NCBI RefSeq assembly: GCF_004379255.2
Contig: NC_056049.1
Span: 16,972,063 to 17,036,062, forward strand
From: Salvia splendens
Lineage: Eukaryota > Streptophyta > Magnoliopsida > Lamiales > Lamiaceae
Reading direction: 5' to 3'
DNA: 64,000 nt
Part shown: piece by piece, positions 22,641 through 34,924 of the stretch
Layout: every line of letters starts with the position of its first letter
Position numbering within the stretch: the first letter of the stretch is position 1
The notes under the pieces: generated by a model
What the model was told of the DNA's origin: nothing
The model's database searches: none
Seen by the model: only the letters and a program-made list of their open reading frames with translations
Made by a program: the position numbers and the translations under genes

Positions 22641-23400
22641 TTGTAGTAAGTCTTTTCACATGTTTGGCTTGATTTATGGAAATGGCTTGATTTCTTGCAC
22701 ATCTCTCTTATTTTTTTTATTCAAGATCTGGAGTTTAAGGATGAGAGAAAAGGTCAGCATCGTATAAGTTTAACAAATACAACCTCATTATCATCATTAT
22801 GCTCTTTCTGTTGGATATTTATTCAATTGAATTATGAAAAATATAGTTTCTTGTGTTGGTTTGGTCATATAACACATGTATTGTGCTTGGCTGCTTGCAC
22901 ATGCTTTGGTTCTTAGTAGCAAATCATCTTACAAATAGATTAGGATGTTTAAACCATTGGCTAAGTTTATTCAATTAACTGAAAAATTAATTTGACAGTG
23001 AAAATGCAAAATTCATATTTCAGACTCTAGCCTTATAAAATGCTAAATTATAGTAGCAATGAGTATATTGTGGTCTCTTTTGCTTTTTTAGGATTTGAAA
23101 AATGCTTGTTGATAGCAGACTAAAATTAGGCTTCAGATTCGGTTTAAACTTTATACTCAAAGTGGACCTGTTTACTCATGAATACTTAGGTTGAAATTTT
23201 CTGTATTGCCCTCCATTTTTTTTGTGTTGGTAGAGGTTGTTTTGAATTTGTGGAGTCTCTTCTCACAAAATTGTCTGATCGACTTTATTTACTAGTTTCC
23301 TATGAAGTTTAATTGATATTCTATGATGATCTTGTCACTTGTGAGGTTCTCTCCTTTGTTGTTGCGCATTTTGAATTTTTTTCATGTTTGTTTAATGGAA
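22641..23400 (+). other. Non-coding stretch inside the CACTA remnant
   Basis: AT-rich, intron-like sequence with no ORF of note. A pyrimidine-rich run precedes the next coding-like segment. A short doubled phrase (TTGAGCAACCT, about 22572 and 22602) lies just before it. Confidence 0.5.
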
Positions 23401-23822
23401 GGATGACGTTATGGCACGAGATGAAGAACTACGGGCTGAAGGAATAGAGAACCCGGATCATGAAGCCATCTTCTTGGAGCTTTTTGTGAAGGTGAAGAAG
23501 AGAAGACAAATTTCTGGCGCGGTGCAAGCAACAAGCATATTCCCCATTGGCCACTTATTCATCTATGGGTTCTACCCCCATCAATGCTAGCCAAATCAAT
23601 GAAATGGTCGAGCAACAAGTTAAAGAACATTGTGATAAAATTCAGCTGCAACTTGAAAAAGTGCAAGCCGATTCAGATCGAAAAATTGCACTGGTGCGTG
23701 AGGAAGCGGCTAAGAGGGAGCAACAGATGTGAGAGGAAGCTGCTAGGAGGGAGCAACAGATGGAGATGTAAGATCGAATGGTGCGCCTTTTTAATGAAAA
23801 AATGGGTAAAATGAAAAATGTG
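23401..23822 (+). pseudogene. CACTA second-ORF (TNPA/Transposase_24-like) C-terminal fragment
   Basis: This coding-like stretch reads through ENPDHEAIFLELF, then a Ser/Thr-rich linker and a charged coiled coil (MVEQQVKEHCDKIQLQ, then repeats of REEAAKREQQM). The pattern resembles the tail of plant Ptta/En-Spm second-ORF proteins that follow the transposase. A TGA and a TAA interrupt the coiled-coil repeats. The assignment rests on weak, short similarity and on position downstream of the transposase. Confidence 0.4.
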
Positions 23823-23845
23823 TAGTTGAGTGTGTATTTTGTAAG

Positions 23846-23850
23846 ACAAT
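23846..23850 (+). other. Target-site duplication of element A, left (ACAAT)
   Basis: ACAAT directly precedes the 5' LTR and is repeated at 38209-38213 directly after the 3' LTR, as expected for 5-bp staggered integration. The interrupted site is the CACTA remnant. Confidence 0.95.
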
Positions 23851-25345
23851 TGATAAGTCGTATTCTAGGCCTAGGTTACGGGTCAGTATGATGTGCATAA
23901 TTGAATTATATCTGCAAAACTAGTTTCTTAAGCGTGCAGGGTAAGCGTTCTAGCCAGTAGGCAGAGTTTCAGACACTTCAAGTGAAAAGGGCGTCAGGAC
24001 GATTACGTACTGACCAGTATACATGCAAAAATGGCTCGAGATGGAGAAGGAGGATAGCTGGGACTGCTCAATCACAATTAAGGGCAAAGAAGTCATATCA
24101 CTGCAAGGTCTTACCCTAAAAATCAAGGGAAAGCCTCCCTATAAAAGGAATCCACTTGGAGAGAGAATCATCATCAACCAATTTATCTTCATCCCTCTTA
24201 GATAGAATTCTCTCGGAGTTCAGTCCTTCAGCCCAGTCCAGAATCTCGATCCTCGCCACTGCCATGGTCACTTGAAGATTTAGATGTTCCCGGAGTTCCA
24301 TACCTTCCTTCCAGCCAGCCAGATCTTAGTTTAGAAGTTTCATCGCCCGGAGTGACAAAACAATCTTTTATTCGCTTTCGTAGTTTAATTTACTTGCTTT
24401 CCTTACGTTGGATCTTTGTTTGCTTTTGGATATTTTCTGTTTTTGTAGTACTTGTGGAAGATCCGAACGTGTTTATGATATGAAGTTGATTTCCGTTTCA
24501 GTTATGGTGTTGATTTCTTTTCCTTCTCATTCCGCCTAGTTAGCTTAGATCTAAGGTTCCTTTGTGTTTAAGTGCTGAAACTTTCCTTTCTTTGTTTCCG
24601 TAAAAATTCCTTTAGTTGAACGTGGAACTATTGATCGTGAGTGAATCGCTGCATGTGAAGTCTTGTTTGAGTTCGTTTTCGTTTTCCTGCTGACCAGTAC
24701 GCGGAGTTGCATTTTCTGTGTTCAGATTTCAGATTTGGTGTTCTTATTTGTAGATCTGTGTTCGTGAATCGATAAACTGTGTTTCCGTGTTGAATCTGGA
24801 ATTATCTTCTGATTTTAGTTTGTGTTGTTGAAGAAGATGATGTCCATGTCTAATGTTGGGGACCACTTTGCTTTTTAGATGCTTTTTGCTTTTGTCCTTT
24901 ACTTTTAGTTATAACCTGCAGATCTGTCAGCCTAGTCACCATGACTACCACTACCCTCTGAATATTCTGTCTAGCCCAAAATAGAATCTCGTACTTTCCA
25001 AATATTTTCTGTTATAAAAATGTCCCCCTATTTCCACGTACACAGCTGCACCCCTACACTTCTTCCCTCATTCTAGTCAGTAGGAAATTACCTCTAAGTT
25101 CTTGCCTAGGTAGAGACTCAACCCGAGGGTGGTTGCTAACCAAACCATCCAGAATATCACCACAATAGTTTTAACGCACCATCTCTGTGGGATTCGACCC
25201 TTACCACCACTATACTGATCAGTAGAAAAGGGTTGAGGAATTTTTGAAACCAGGGTCTAGGCTTAGTTAGGATCTCTATCCTGACCAGTAGGATATATCC
25301 TTGCTTTAACGACACCTAAGCATCCTGTGAGCAAAACTCGTTTCA
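23851..25345 (+). repeat. Element A 5' LTR
   Basis: It runs from TGATAAGTCG to CTCGTTTCA, 1495 bp. A TATA box lies at 24140-24147. It contains four CTGRYCAG sites (24010, 24690, 25215, 25281). A 60-codon ORF overlapping the TATA region is preserved in both LTRs only because they are recent copies. Confidence 0.95.
24140..24147 (+). promoter_or_regulatory. TATA box of the element A 5' LTR
   Basis: TATAAAAG sits in a GC-richer context (CCTCCC before it), about 290 bp into the LTR. It is the expected Pol II promoter of the genomic RNA. The 3' LTR counterpart is at 37003-37010. Confidence 0.75.
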
Positions 25346-25347
25346 AA

Positions 25348-25365
25348 TGGCGCCGTTGCCGGGGA
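25348..25365 (+). other. Element A primer-binding site (tRNA-Asp)
   Basis: TGGCGCCGTTGCCGGGGA begins two bases after the 5' LTR and matches the tRNA-Asp 3' end complement used by Athila/Tat elements. Minus-strand DNA synthesis would start here. Confidence 0.9.
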
Positions 25366-25454
25366 TGGATGGCGTTACTAGTTACTTTTGTGTGTGATAC
25401 TTTGGCGTATATATTGTGCATAATCTTCTTTTTCTTTTCTTTTCATTTCAGTTT

Positions 25455-27318
25455 ATGAGAAGCAGTTCGGCTCCTGACCAGGGGAGACCGAAGATACTTC
25501 AGCGAGGATCTATACTCGTAACCACTCGTTCTGGCCTGTCGACCACCTTGTCTGACCTAGGGACGAGTAGTGACGAAGAGAAGGGCACCATAGAGGGACC
25601 GATACCAGAAGAGATACCACTGTTGGAAGGCAACCCAAGGGAAATGGCCAACCAAGGAGATGAGGACCCGGAGATCGGGACGCTGAACGCACATACTGAA
25701 GGAGAGCCCCCGCAAGCCATAGTCGTTACTCCAGGGCAAACCGCCTGCGATGTGAAACCTCATGTGATCGCAATCCTGCCTACATACTGTGGGAAGAGCT
25801 ATGAAGGGCCGTATGAGTTTCTTCATGAGTTTTGCAAAATTTGTAGGGCGCAGAGGAGACCAGCAGGAGCGACGGAGGATGATTATAGGCTGAAGGCTTT
25901 GCCATTTGTGCTCAAGGGGAAAGCTAACACCTGGTTCATGCGCCTGCCCCCCAACTCTATTGAGACTTGGGCCGATTTCAAGTCAGCATTTCTGGTCGAG
26001 TTTTTTCCGTCATCCAAGACAAGCGCGCTGAAGAGGGAAATAACTAATGTGAAGCAAGGTTATGATGAGCCCTTGAGTGATTATTGGGCAAGATACATGG
26101 GTCTTTTGGAATCATGTCCCAACCATCGCATGGCGGACATTGAAGTACACCATACTTTCTACGAAGGCATGAACGCGGTAACCAAGGACCTGGCAAATTC
26201 ATCGTCAGGAGGAAGCTTCACGCAATTGCGGGTTAGCGAAGCAAAGAGAGTCCTAAGGAAGCTGCTGAATGCAAAAAAAAGAGTATGACCATTCAAGGGA
26301 AGGATACAATCGAGAGCGGGCTGCTGTTGCCTCGGTTACTGATCAGGAAAATACACTGGAGCAGAAAATGGATTTGAAAATGGATGAGCTGAAGAAGTCA
26401 CTTCTGAGTGCGATCGAGAAGAGCACCCCACCACCTTCCCCAGCTGGGAATTACAAGGGTGCAGGGCAGGGAAATCAAGGACCGAACTATGATCAGCCTA
26501 ATGACTTCGGGAATATGGAGCAAGTTAATGCTGCGGGGTACTTCAATTCTAGTGGGCATTGGATTCAAGGTAGGCAACGGGATGCACCATGGAGGGATCA
26601 TCCAAACTTCCGATGGGGTGACGGGAGCCTAAATCAGAACCAAGGTCAGAACCAGTATAACCCTCATCCGAACCAAAACCCTAACCGTGGACCAGCAAAC
26701 CCAGACTACCAGCCCAACTGGTCAGGAAGAAACCAACAATCCCAAAACCAAAACCCACAAAACCAGAACCCGAACCCTGTCTATGTGCCACCCCACCAGA
26801 GAAACTTCCAAAACTTCCAAAATCAGCCAAACCCAGGACCCCAAAACCATCAAAACCAAAATCCATTCCAAGGCCAGCACCAGAATCAATATCCTCAAGA
26901 TCAGTACACCTCTTCCGTCCAGTATAACCAATACCTGCCTAATCAAGGCCAGCAAAACTCCCAGAACTATCAACACCAAGGGCCAAGTCATTTCCAAAAC
27001 TCGAACAGGTCAAGGAGATCCGTTGAGGACATGATGGGTGAAATGCTAGCATCACAACAGAGCATCAAAGGAGAATTGCAATCCCATAATGAGGTCGTGC
27101 AGGGGATGCAAAACGCCCAGAAGGAACATAAGGCGAACATGGATTTGATGAATAGACAGTTAGCTCAACTGGCTAGTTCGGTGGGTGATTTGAAGGGAAA
27201 TGCAGAGAAACTCCCATCTACAGTCCAAATGCCCGAAAAGGTGAATGTGAGTAAGGTTACGTTGAGGTCAGGAACCACTTATGACGCGCCTCAAGAAACA
27301 ACCTGGTGGAGGATATAA
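25455..27318 (+). pseudogene. gag: Element A Gag, split by frameshifts, with a Gln/Asn-rich tail
   Basis: I chose the Met at 25455 because it follows a pyrimidine run and TTTCAG just after the leader; an upstream Met at 25416 would add a hydrophobic leader absent from relatives. The capsid domain (about 25790-26240) has LKALPFVLKGKANTWF, TWADFKSAFLVEFFP, PLSDYWARYMGLLESCPNH and FYEGMN. At an A8 run (26273-26280) the frame changes, and the protein continues to 27318 as a strongly Gln/Asn/Pro-rich segment, a coiled coil (27020-27200) and the TLRSG motif. A second shift near 27285-27300 moves into the protease frame. There is no CCHC zinc knuckle. Confidence 0.8.
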
Positions 27319-28260
27319 TGGAACGAAGATAGGAAGTGATACCATTTCAGCAGAAGAATTAGGGAGAACTATGCCTCGGATAAAGGATCCATTCTTCTTG
27401 GATGATACACCAAGTTTACGAGGTGAACCCGACACCCTACTGACCAGCAAGGAACCTCCTCAAGAAGTAGAGCCCAAAATGGAGGCCCAGACCCAAGAAC
27501 TACTCAAGAAAAACTCCAAGAAGGTTGCTGAAGAACCAGTAGAGGAGAAAAAAAGGGAGAAACCATTCCCATTCCGATTTGTTACAAAGAGGAAGAAAGA
27601 GAACCCGGTTGACTACTTGTCGATTTTTGGGAAGTTGGATGTCACCATACCATTCCTCCAAGCCGTGAAGCTACCCCCTCTCGGGAAATTCATTAAGGAC
27701 TTCATAGCCGGGAGAGCCCAGAAGGATGGCAAGATTATGGTGGAAGGGATAGCGTCAGCAATAGTGTAAGAGAAGTTACCACCCAAGAGAGTCGATCCAG
27801 GTATGTTCACTTTGCCTATAGTTATAGGAGATGTGGAGGTCAAACATGCAATGTGTGATTTGGGGGCATCCATAAATGTCATGCCATTGTCTATCTATAA
27901 CCGATTGAAGGGAGTTAGATTGTCGAATACTAGGGTATTGATCCAACTGGCTGATAGGTCGTGCATAAGTCCTGAGGGAGTTTTAGAAAATGTGTTAGTG
28001 AGAGTGCATGATTTTACCTATCCTGCTGATTTTTATGTGATCAAAATGAGTGAGCATGAAGCTAGGGAATCTAGTGGAGTGTTGTTAGGAAGGCCATTTT
28101 TTAGAACGGCTAAGACAATAGTGGACATGGCCGAGGGGACAATTTGCATTGATTTTCATGGAGAGAAATTCACTTTTGATATCAATGAAGCCATGAAGAA
28201 ACCGATTGATTCTGAGAATTTGTGTTATGTTGATGTGATTGACCCCCTTGTCCAAGATTT
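27281..28260 (+). pseudogene. pol: Element A protease
   Basis: A linker (27281-27769: IFGKLDVTIPFLQAVKLP, GKFIKDFIAGRAQ) is closed by an in-frame TAA at 27767-27769. The same frame reopens before FTLPIVIGDVEVKHAM, the catalytic DLGAS (27857-27871), INVMPLSIYNRLKG, a YPADFYVIKMSE strand and GVLLGRPFFRTAKTI. It is a retropepsin that would mature the Gag-Pol precursor. B and C carry the same domain with the same landmarks. The stop lies in the linker, not in the domain. Confidence 0.85.
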
Positions 28261-29653
28261 TCTTGAGACCGAACTATTGCAGGAGAAACTCCAAGCGTTA
28301 GATGCTTATGAGCAGGCTGACGTCGAAGCTGCTGCATGGTGTGATCTGATCAGTAGCCAAGGGTTGACTGATGAAGAAATAGAAGTAGCAATCAAGGAAT
28401 TCTGTCTGAAATCGGAGTTCATTGGAGCCGCAGGGGTTCAGCTACCAGCCAGTATAGAAGAACCATCGGAGGGAGATTTAGAAAAAGAAGGAGAGATTGA
28501 GAAAAACCCTCTACCCGAAGACACACTTCCGCCTCAAGTTGAGCTGAAGAAGTTGCCACCGAATTTGAAGTATGCCTTCCTCGGAGAGGAGAACTCATAT
28601 CCAGTGATCATCAGTAGCAGCCTTACGAAGGAACAAGAGGCTAGGCTACTGACTGTGTTGAGCAAGAACAAGAAGGCGATTGGTTGGAGTCTTACAGTTT
28701 TAGTGGGAATTAGCCCCGACGTCTGCATGCACCACATTAGGTTAGAGGAAGGATCGAAGGCACATCGAGATGCTCAAAGGAAGGTAAACCCTAACATGCG
28801 AGAAGAGATATTGAAAGAGATCTTGAAGTTGTTGTCGCTAGGGATTATCTATTCAGTACCGGATAGTGAGTGGATCAGCCCGATCCACATGGTCCCAAAG
28901 AAGTCGGGCATCCAAGTAGTTCAGAATGAGAGGAATGAGCTGATCCCAACGAGGCTAGTCACGGGTTGGCGAATGTGCATCGATTACCGTAAGCTGAACA
29001 ATGCGACCAGGAAGGACCATTTTCCCCTGCCGTTCATGGACCAAATGTTGGAGAGATTAGCTGGGAAGAAGTTTTTCTGCTTTCTAGATGGGTACAGCGG
29101 TTATTTCCAAATTTACGTAGATCCTGAGGACCAGGACAAGACCACTTTCACTTGCCCGTTTGGAACCTATGCATACCGTCGCATGCCTTTCGGCCTGTGC
29201 AACGCTCCAGGTACGTTTCAACGATGTATGATGAGCATATTTTCCAATTTGATTGAGGATTGCATAGAGATATTCATGGACGATTTCACGGTTTATGGAG
29301 ACTCGTTCGACTCTTGCCTTCACCATTTGGATATAGTTTTGGAGAGATGTCAAGCAAAGAGTTTGGTTTTGAACTTCGAAAAGTGCCATTTTATGGTCGC
29401 CGAAGGGATAGTTTTAGGACACGTGGTCTCAGAGAGAGGTATCCAAGTGGATCGAGCCAAGGTAGATGTTATATCCAAATTACCATTCCCTACTGATCAG
29501 AAGGGAATAAGGGGTTTTCTGGGGCACGCCGGATTTTATCGAAGATTTATCAAGGATTTTTCCAAGATCGCCCAGCCCCTTACTAGATTACTTCAGAATG
29601 ACGTGGAATTCATCTTTGATGAGCAATGCAAGGCTGCTTTCAACCTTCTCTAG
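28261..29653 (+). pseudogene. pol: Element A linker and reverse transcriptase
   Basis: It is in frame with the protease. A conserved linker carries TLPPQVELKKLPPNLKY. RT follows from about 28730: [63 protein letters not shown], then the FMDD active site at about 29272-29285 and [15 protein letters not shown]. The thumb and connection region ([16 protein letters not shown]) ends at an in-frame TAG, 29651-29653, at a position where B has a sense codon. RT landmarks are complete. Confidence 0.9.
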
Positions 29654-29659
29654 GAAAAG

Positions 29660-31450
29660 TTGATATCCGCACCTATCATAAGGGCTCCTGACTGGAACCA
29701 TCCTTTCGAAGTAATGTGCGACGCCAGCGATTTTGCGGTAGGAGCCGTGCTGGGTCAGAAGATCGACGGGAAGAGGTACGTAATTTTTTATGCGTCCAGG
29801 ACTTTAAATCAAGCCCAGCGGAATTACGATACCACTGAAAAGGAGATGCTGGCAGTGGTGTATTCCTTCGAGAAGTTCAGGCCATATTTGTTGGGATCCA
29901 AAGTCATAGTGTATACTGACCATGCGGCGATTAAGTATCTGATTGCCAAGAAGGAATCCAAACCACGCTTGATCCGATGGGTACTCTTGCTACAAGAATT
30001 TGACTGGGAGGTAGAAGATAAGCGAGGAGTCGAGAACAAGGTGGCGGACCATATGAGCAGAATAGTGCAAGATGGAAACGGTGACGAAGTGCACGATAAA
30101 TTTCCAGAGGAACATTTGTGTGAAGTGATTTTTGTGCCCAGAAAAATTGATTGGGAAGAAGTGTTGAAACTCACTGGTCAGAATGATACAGCGAAAGGAA
30201 AAGAGAAGGTAGGGCAGGAACCATGGTATGCGGACCTGGCCAACTACCTAGTGACTGGAGAGCTTCCAGAAGTGCCGAGTGTTACCAAAGCCCAAAGAAT
30301 GAAGATCAAGAGTGAAGCGAAATACTACTTTTGGGACGACCCCTATTTGTGGAGGGTAGGGTCCGATCAAGTGATAAGGAGGTGCATTCCTGACTGGGAG
30401 CAGCGGGATGTTTTAACCCACTGTCATTCATTAGCATGCGGAGGACATTTCGGGTCCAAGAAGACGGCAAGGAAGATTTTGGATAGCGGCTTTTATTGGC
30501 CAACCCTCAACAAAGATGCGTACGAGATTTGCAGAAGTTGTGAGCGTTGCCAACTGACCGGTGGAATATCTGCCCGGGATGAAATGCCGCAGGTACCCGT
30601 AATAGTTTGCGAGTTATTCGACATATGGGGAATGGATTTCATGGGGCCTTTTCCTTCATCCTATGGGAATCTGTATATCCTAGTTGCTGTAGACTACGTC
30701 TCCAAATGGGTAGAAGCCAAGGCCACAAGCACGTGTGAAGCCAAGGAAGTGGCCAAGTTCTTAAAGAGTCATATCTTCAGCCGATTCGGTGTACCCAGGG
30801 CGATCATATCCGATCAAGGTACACACTTCTGTAATCGCACAATTGAAGCCTTGATGAAGAAATACGGTGTGCACCATAGACTATCCAGCCCTTACCATCC
30901 GCAAGCAAATGGACAAGCAGAAATCTCTAACCGCGAGATAAAGAAAATTTTGGAGAAGACGGTGAACACTTCTAGGAAGGATTGGAGTGTAAGGTTAGAG
31001 GATGCTCTCTGGGCGTATCGAACATCCTACAAGACCCCCATAGGCATGTCCCCTTACCGGATTGTTTTTGGGAAGATGTGCCACTTACCAGTTGGGATCG
31101 AGCATCGAGCATACTGGGCAGTACAGAAAATGAATATGGATGCTACAGCCTGTGAAGAGGAAAGGAAGTTGCAACTGCATCTGAGTACTAAGGAGCTCCA
31201 TGTTGGCCAGAAAGTACTACTCTTCCGGTCAAGATTGAAGCTTATGCCAGGGAAACTCAAGTCCAAATGGACAGGACCTTACATCATAACTGCACTCCGA
31301 TCTAATGGGGCAGTAGAAATTTCAGGGAGTTTTTCTAACTCTGAACCTTTCATAGTAAATGGGCATAGGTTGAAAATATTCAGGGATAATAGCGAGGTGG
31401 GTGTAGTGGATGAAATTCCACTACAGCCACTTACATCGGTTTCATACTGA
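29660..31450 (+). pseudogene. pol: Element A RNase H and integrase (with internal deletion)
   Basis: It is in the same frame as RT. RNase H has [36 protein letters not shown] and NKVADHMSR. Integrase has its zinc region [11 protein letters not shown] and CRSCERC, then the D,D-35-E core ([25 protein letters not shown]) and the C-terminal [11 protein letters not shown]. Compared with B, about 27 codons are missing at about 31175-31185 between the core and the C-terminal domain, a stretch containing the conserved ESFDSAMWYKERTK-type helix. That deletion alone probably disables the enzyme. Confidence 0.9.
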
Positions 31451-32094
31451 TCAGTAAGATAGGAATTTGGAATTCCGCGCGGCCAATTTCCCTTTGAAAA
31501 TAGTTTACATATACTGGCCAAGTTGAATTCCAAATTACCTAAGGAAGTTGTAAATATTGTAAATACGTAATTAATATTTGCACGCTAGACAATTCCTAAA
31601 AAATCCAAAAATATTTTTGGGCCTTAATTTTAATTTGAAGTGCACATTGACCAAGGGATTACTTATCTGGTGCTATTTCAAAATTTTATTTAAGTGCCCA
31701 TTTAAATTAGTCTCTTTTTATTAGGTAAGTATAGCCGAAATTATGGAGAGGACGAAAATTTGAATTAAAGCTTGTGCAGCTTTTGCAGGGTGACAGCAGG
31801 AGAAATGGCGCGTGAGCAGAGGGAAAAGACGCGCTGACCAATCAGAGGCCAGCAACCTCAACCGCCCTTCCCGTCTGAAACGTCGCAACCGGCTACCCCT
31901 GATAACCGGTTACAACCACCTGCAACTGCTCTCTCTCACCCGAATTAAACTTACCGTCCCAACACTTTCCCCTCACAAACCCTCATTTTCAATTCGCTTT
32001 CAAGAAATTTTTGTCCATCTCTCTCGCGGAAACATCATTCTCAACCCCAACTCTCAACCCTACCTTTTCACCACTAAATCGCAGATTTCCACTC
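31451..32094 (+). other. Element A pol-env spacer
   Basis: 644 bp without an ORF of note. A hairpin can form between AATTTGGAATTC (about 31466-31477) and GAATTCCAAATT (about 31528-31540), and B has the same pair. A CTGATCAG site lies at 31447. Pyrimidine-rich runs ending in AG (CTTTTGCAG near 31780 and a longer run at 31930-32010) could act as a splice acceptor for a 3'-ORF message, but only as inference. Confidence 0.5.
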
Positions 32095-34924
32095 ATGCGT
32101 AAGAAGGCATTCGCCAAGAAAAACAAACCCAGCCGCCGAGAAACCCCGGAGGCACGACCACAGCCAGCCCCACCAGCACCCGTCGCTCAACCATCGCCCA
32201 TGGTTTCCTTGGATGCCATGATGGAATTTCTTCGCCAACAGGACCCAACTAGGGACTGGACTGCGGCATTGACTGGTTTTGGTCAAACGGGGGGCGCCGG
32301 AACCACATCCAGCGAAGCTCCGCCTGCGTCGGTAAGTCATGCAGCAGATTCAGTACCGGAATCGGCAGAACTCGACGCTATCGCCGCACATTACGACTCC
32401 GACTCTGAGGAGCGTAAGAAAAAGTCGAGTCCAGGCAAGACGACTCTGGGGAGCGAAGGTACAAAGAGGACGCCCGAGGAGGAGCCGGTATTGCAAGCAG
32501 TGAGAAGGCCGGAAATAGATTTGAATGAATCGGCCAGGAAACAAGGCCTCATGACAGACGAAGAATTTGACTCGATTCTGAACAGGGTCAACCGGAGAGA
32601 ACAGGACACTGCACCAATGGCTGAGGGTCTAGACCTCGCATTGGGGACAGTAGGAAACATGGAGAAAGCCACATCAGGAACCATACCGGAAGGCCGACCT
32701 TTCCCGTTGGTAGGAGGGGAAGGGGAGGTACCGAGTAAAGAAAAAGAACCAGTAGACCCCCAAGTGAAAGCCGGGGATGATAGAGTACAAGTAGAAGAGG
32801 AAGGTACTGCGTCTACGGAAGCCAAGGATGCAGGAACAGAGACAGCAGAGACAGCAGAGCCGGAAGTAGAGGCACCCACCCCAGTGGCACCTCAGGTTGT
32901 AAAACCGATTCCGGTCAAGCGAAAACTGGTGGTGAAAGCAGACCCCAAGGCAGACTCACCCAAGCCGCAGAGGGTATCACAATGTTGTTTAGGCAAGTGG
33001 GCCTCCAGCAGGGCCAAACCAAACACGGCGGAGGACCCTATAGAGATCGCAAGCGAGGAAGAGCGAGCCACTCCGAAAAAGGCTGAAGGTGAACTTGTTC
33101 AAGCTACTTATCAGGAAGACACAGGGGTGTCTCCAGTACAGAACAAACCGGGCACAACAACGGAAGGAATGGCTGGGGGACCGAACCTCACATCAGAGTC
33201 AGGAAGGCCTGCTGGATCTGAGAAGGACGAGGCCTTACTCCAAGCTGAGGAGGAAGCCAGGTACCAGATAGAAAGAAAAAGGAAAGGAAAAGCCATTGTG
33301 AAGAACAAGCCGAGTACCAAAAAACCGCGTACCGTGAACACAGGCATAGTGATCACTGAGGCTGACCAGAGGACCCCATCAACCCAGCAAACACAGAGTG
33401 ACAGTGAATATGAGATCAGTGAAGAATCTAAATCCGGTAGCGATACAACCATGGAAGATGAGGAGTACAAGGAGCAGCAACTCCCTAACGATCATCGGGA
33501 ACTATTGCATCCACCTGCAGAACCGCTCCGATATAAGCGTTGGATGGTGGAGCTCACAGATGACGTGGTGGAGGGGATGCAATTTTTTGACTCCAAGGAG
33601 CTCCAATCCATCTATCGCACCAAGAACGCAAAAGGCAAGAAGGTTAAGTCTGGAAAGGTAATTCATCTCCCCTCGTTAGATGAATTAAAGGTTCGGGAAT
33701 CGTTTCTCGCCCTTTTCCATGAATTGGGTTTTGAATGGCTGTTAAGGAATGAGAGTTTGAATGTTCCGGTCGATTTGGCCAAAGAATTTTTCGCCACCTT
33801 TCGATTCAAGGTCACAACGGATTTGGATGTAGAGTGTATCGGTTTCAGAGTATTTGGAGGAGAGATTAGGATGAATTTGATTGAATGGACTGTTCGGCTA
33901 GGGATATGCAGTTTGGAGGAGGCCATAGGGCCCGAGTGGAGAGATAGGGAGAGGGGGATTCCCCGCAGGCATGTGGACTTTGAGCCCCAGGTAGCTTGGG
34001 AAGAGCTTACTCACCCCGGGGCAGGACAGTTTCAGTCCACTATCTCCCGATCTATTCATCTCAACGATCCTAATCTACGCCTGGTTCAACTCGAATTCGG
34101 CTGTCCGAACATCGATGACGGAATTGTATCTTATGTGGTGTGCCAAGAGAGGCAAGAAGTTGCACTTAGGGTTCTGGACTGCATACACATGTCACCTCAT
34201 CGCTACCCACCCAGCTCGGAATATTTCCCTTTGCCATATCTTGGGAGTCTTTGTAAGAAACAACATCACCATTTCAGAGGACGCAGACTTAACCCCCTTG
34301 ACGATGGTAGACGCCCCAGGATTGTTTGATACCCCGCTATTCGTCCGGACGAATGCGGTATACATGAGGCAAGGCGTGCCACACTTCTACGCAATGGGAG
34401 AGGAAGCTACACCCACTGCTCGGTTGGCAGCAACTAATGAAGCACCGGCACCGGACCAGGAACAGCGTCAAGGGAAGATCGAGGAAACGATGGAAGAGGT
34501 GAAGGAAGAGATGAAATTGGCAGCAGTAATGGAAAGACTGTTGAAGGAGTCTGCGGGGCAGACGAGACAGCGTCAGAGGCAAGAAGCCTTGGAGACGATT
34601 GTTAATAGGCTTGGGGATGAGAACCAGAAACTGATAACGGAGATGGGCAGAATGGCATCCGTGATGGATGAGTTATTGAATGAAGTCACAAGCCTGAGGA
34701 AGGAACAAGCTGTTGCACCAAGGGGCCATGGAGGCCGAGTTAAGGAACCACGAGTATCCGAGGAGGAATTACCCGAGACAAAGGAAGCAGAGAAGGAACA
34801 CGAGGAAGGAGAAGCCGAAGAGTCGGCAGATTCTGGGAACCAGCAAGCTGAGAAGGAGGAGGAGACACCGGTAGAACCACTTGCACCACAACCTGCCCCG
34901 CGAAGGAGCAGGAGGAACAAGTGA
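32095..34924 (+). pseudogene. Element A 3' env-position ORF (plant transposon protein domain)
   Basis: I chose Met 32095 because it gives the short basic N-terminus (MRKKAFAKKNK) shared with B's MGKKKMARKQ; the open frame begins 84 bases earlier. After about 450 residues of acidic, Pro/Glu-rich sequence comes the conserved domain (about 33480-34400): LFHELGFEWLLRNE, LAKEFFATFRF, IGFRVFGGEIRM, RRHVDFEPQVAWEELTHP, then MTELYLMWCAKRG and GFWTAYTCHLIATHPARN. A deletion of about 30 bp with a frame change near 34090-34105 splits it. The last part (to 34924) is a coiled coil with an acidic, basic-ended tail. No signal peptide or transmembrane helix is visible. Confidence 0.75.

Noticed and set aside
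22024..22767. A complete 247-codon CACTA protein
   Set aside because: It is only one open piece of the decayed transposase; its last ~50 codons run into non-coding sequence.
24023..24205. 60-codon ORF, also at 36886-37068
   Set aside because: It lies in both LTRs and spans the TATA box; its preservation reflects recent LTR duplication, not coding.
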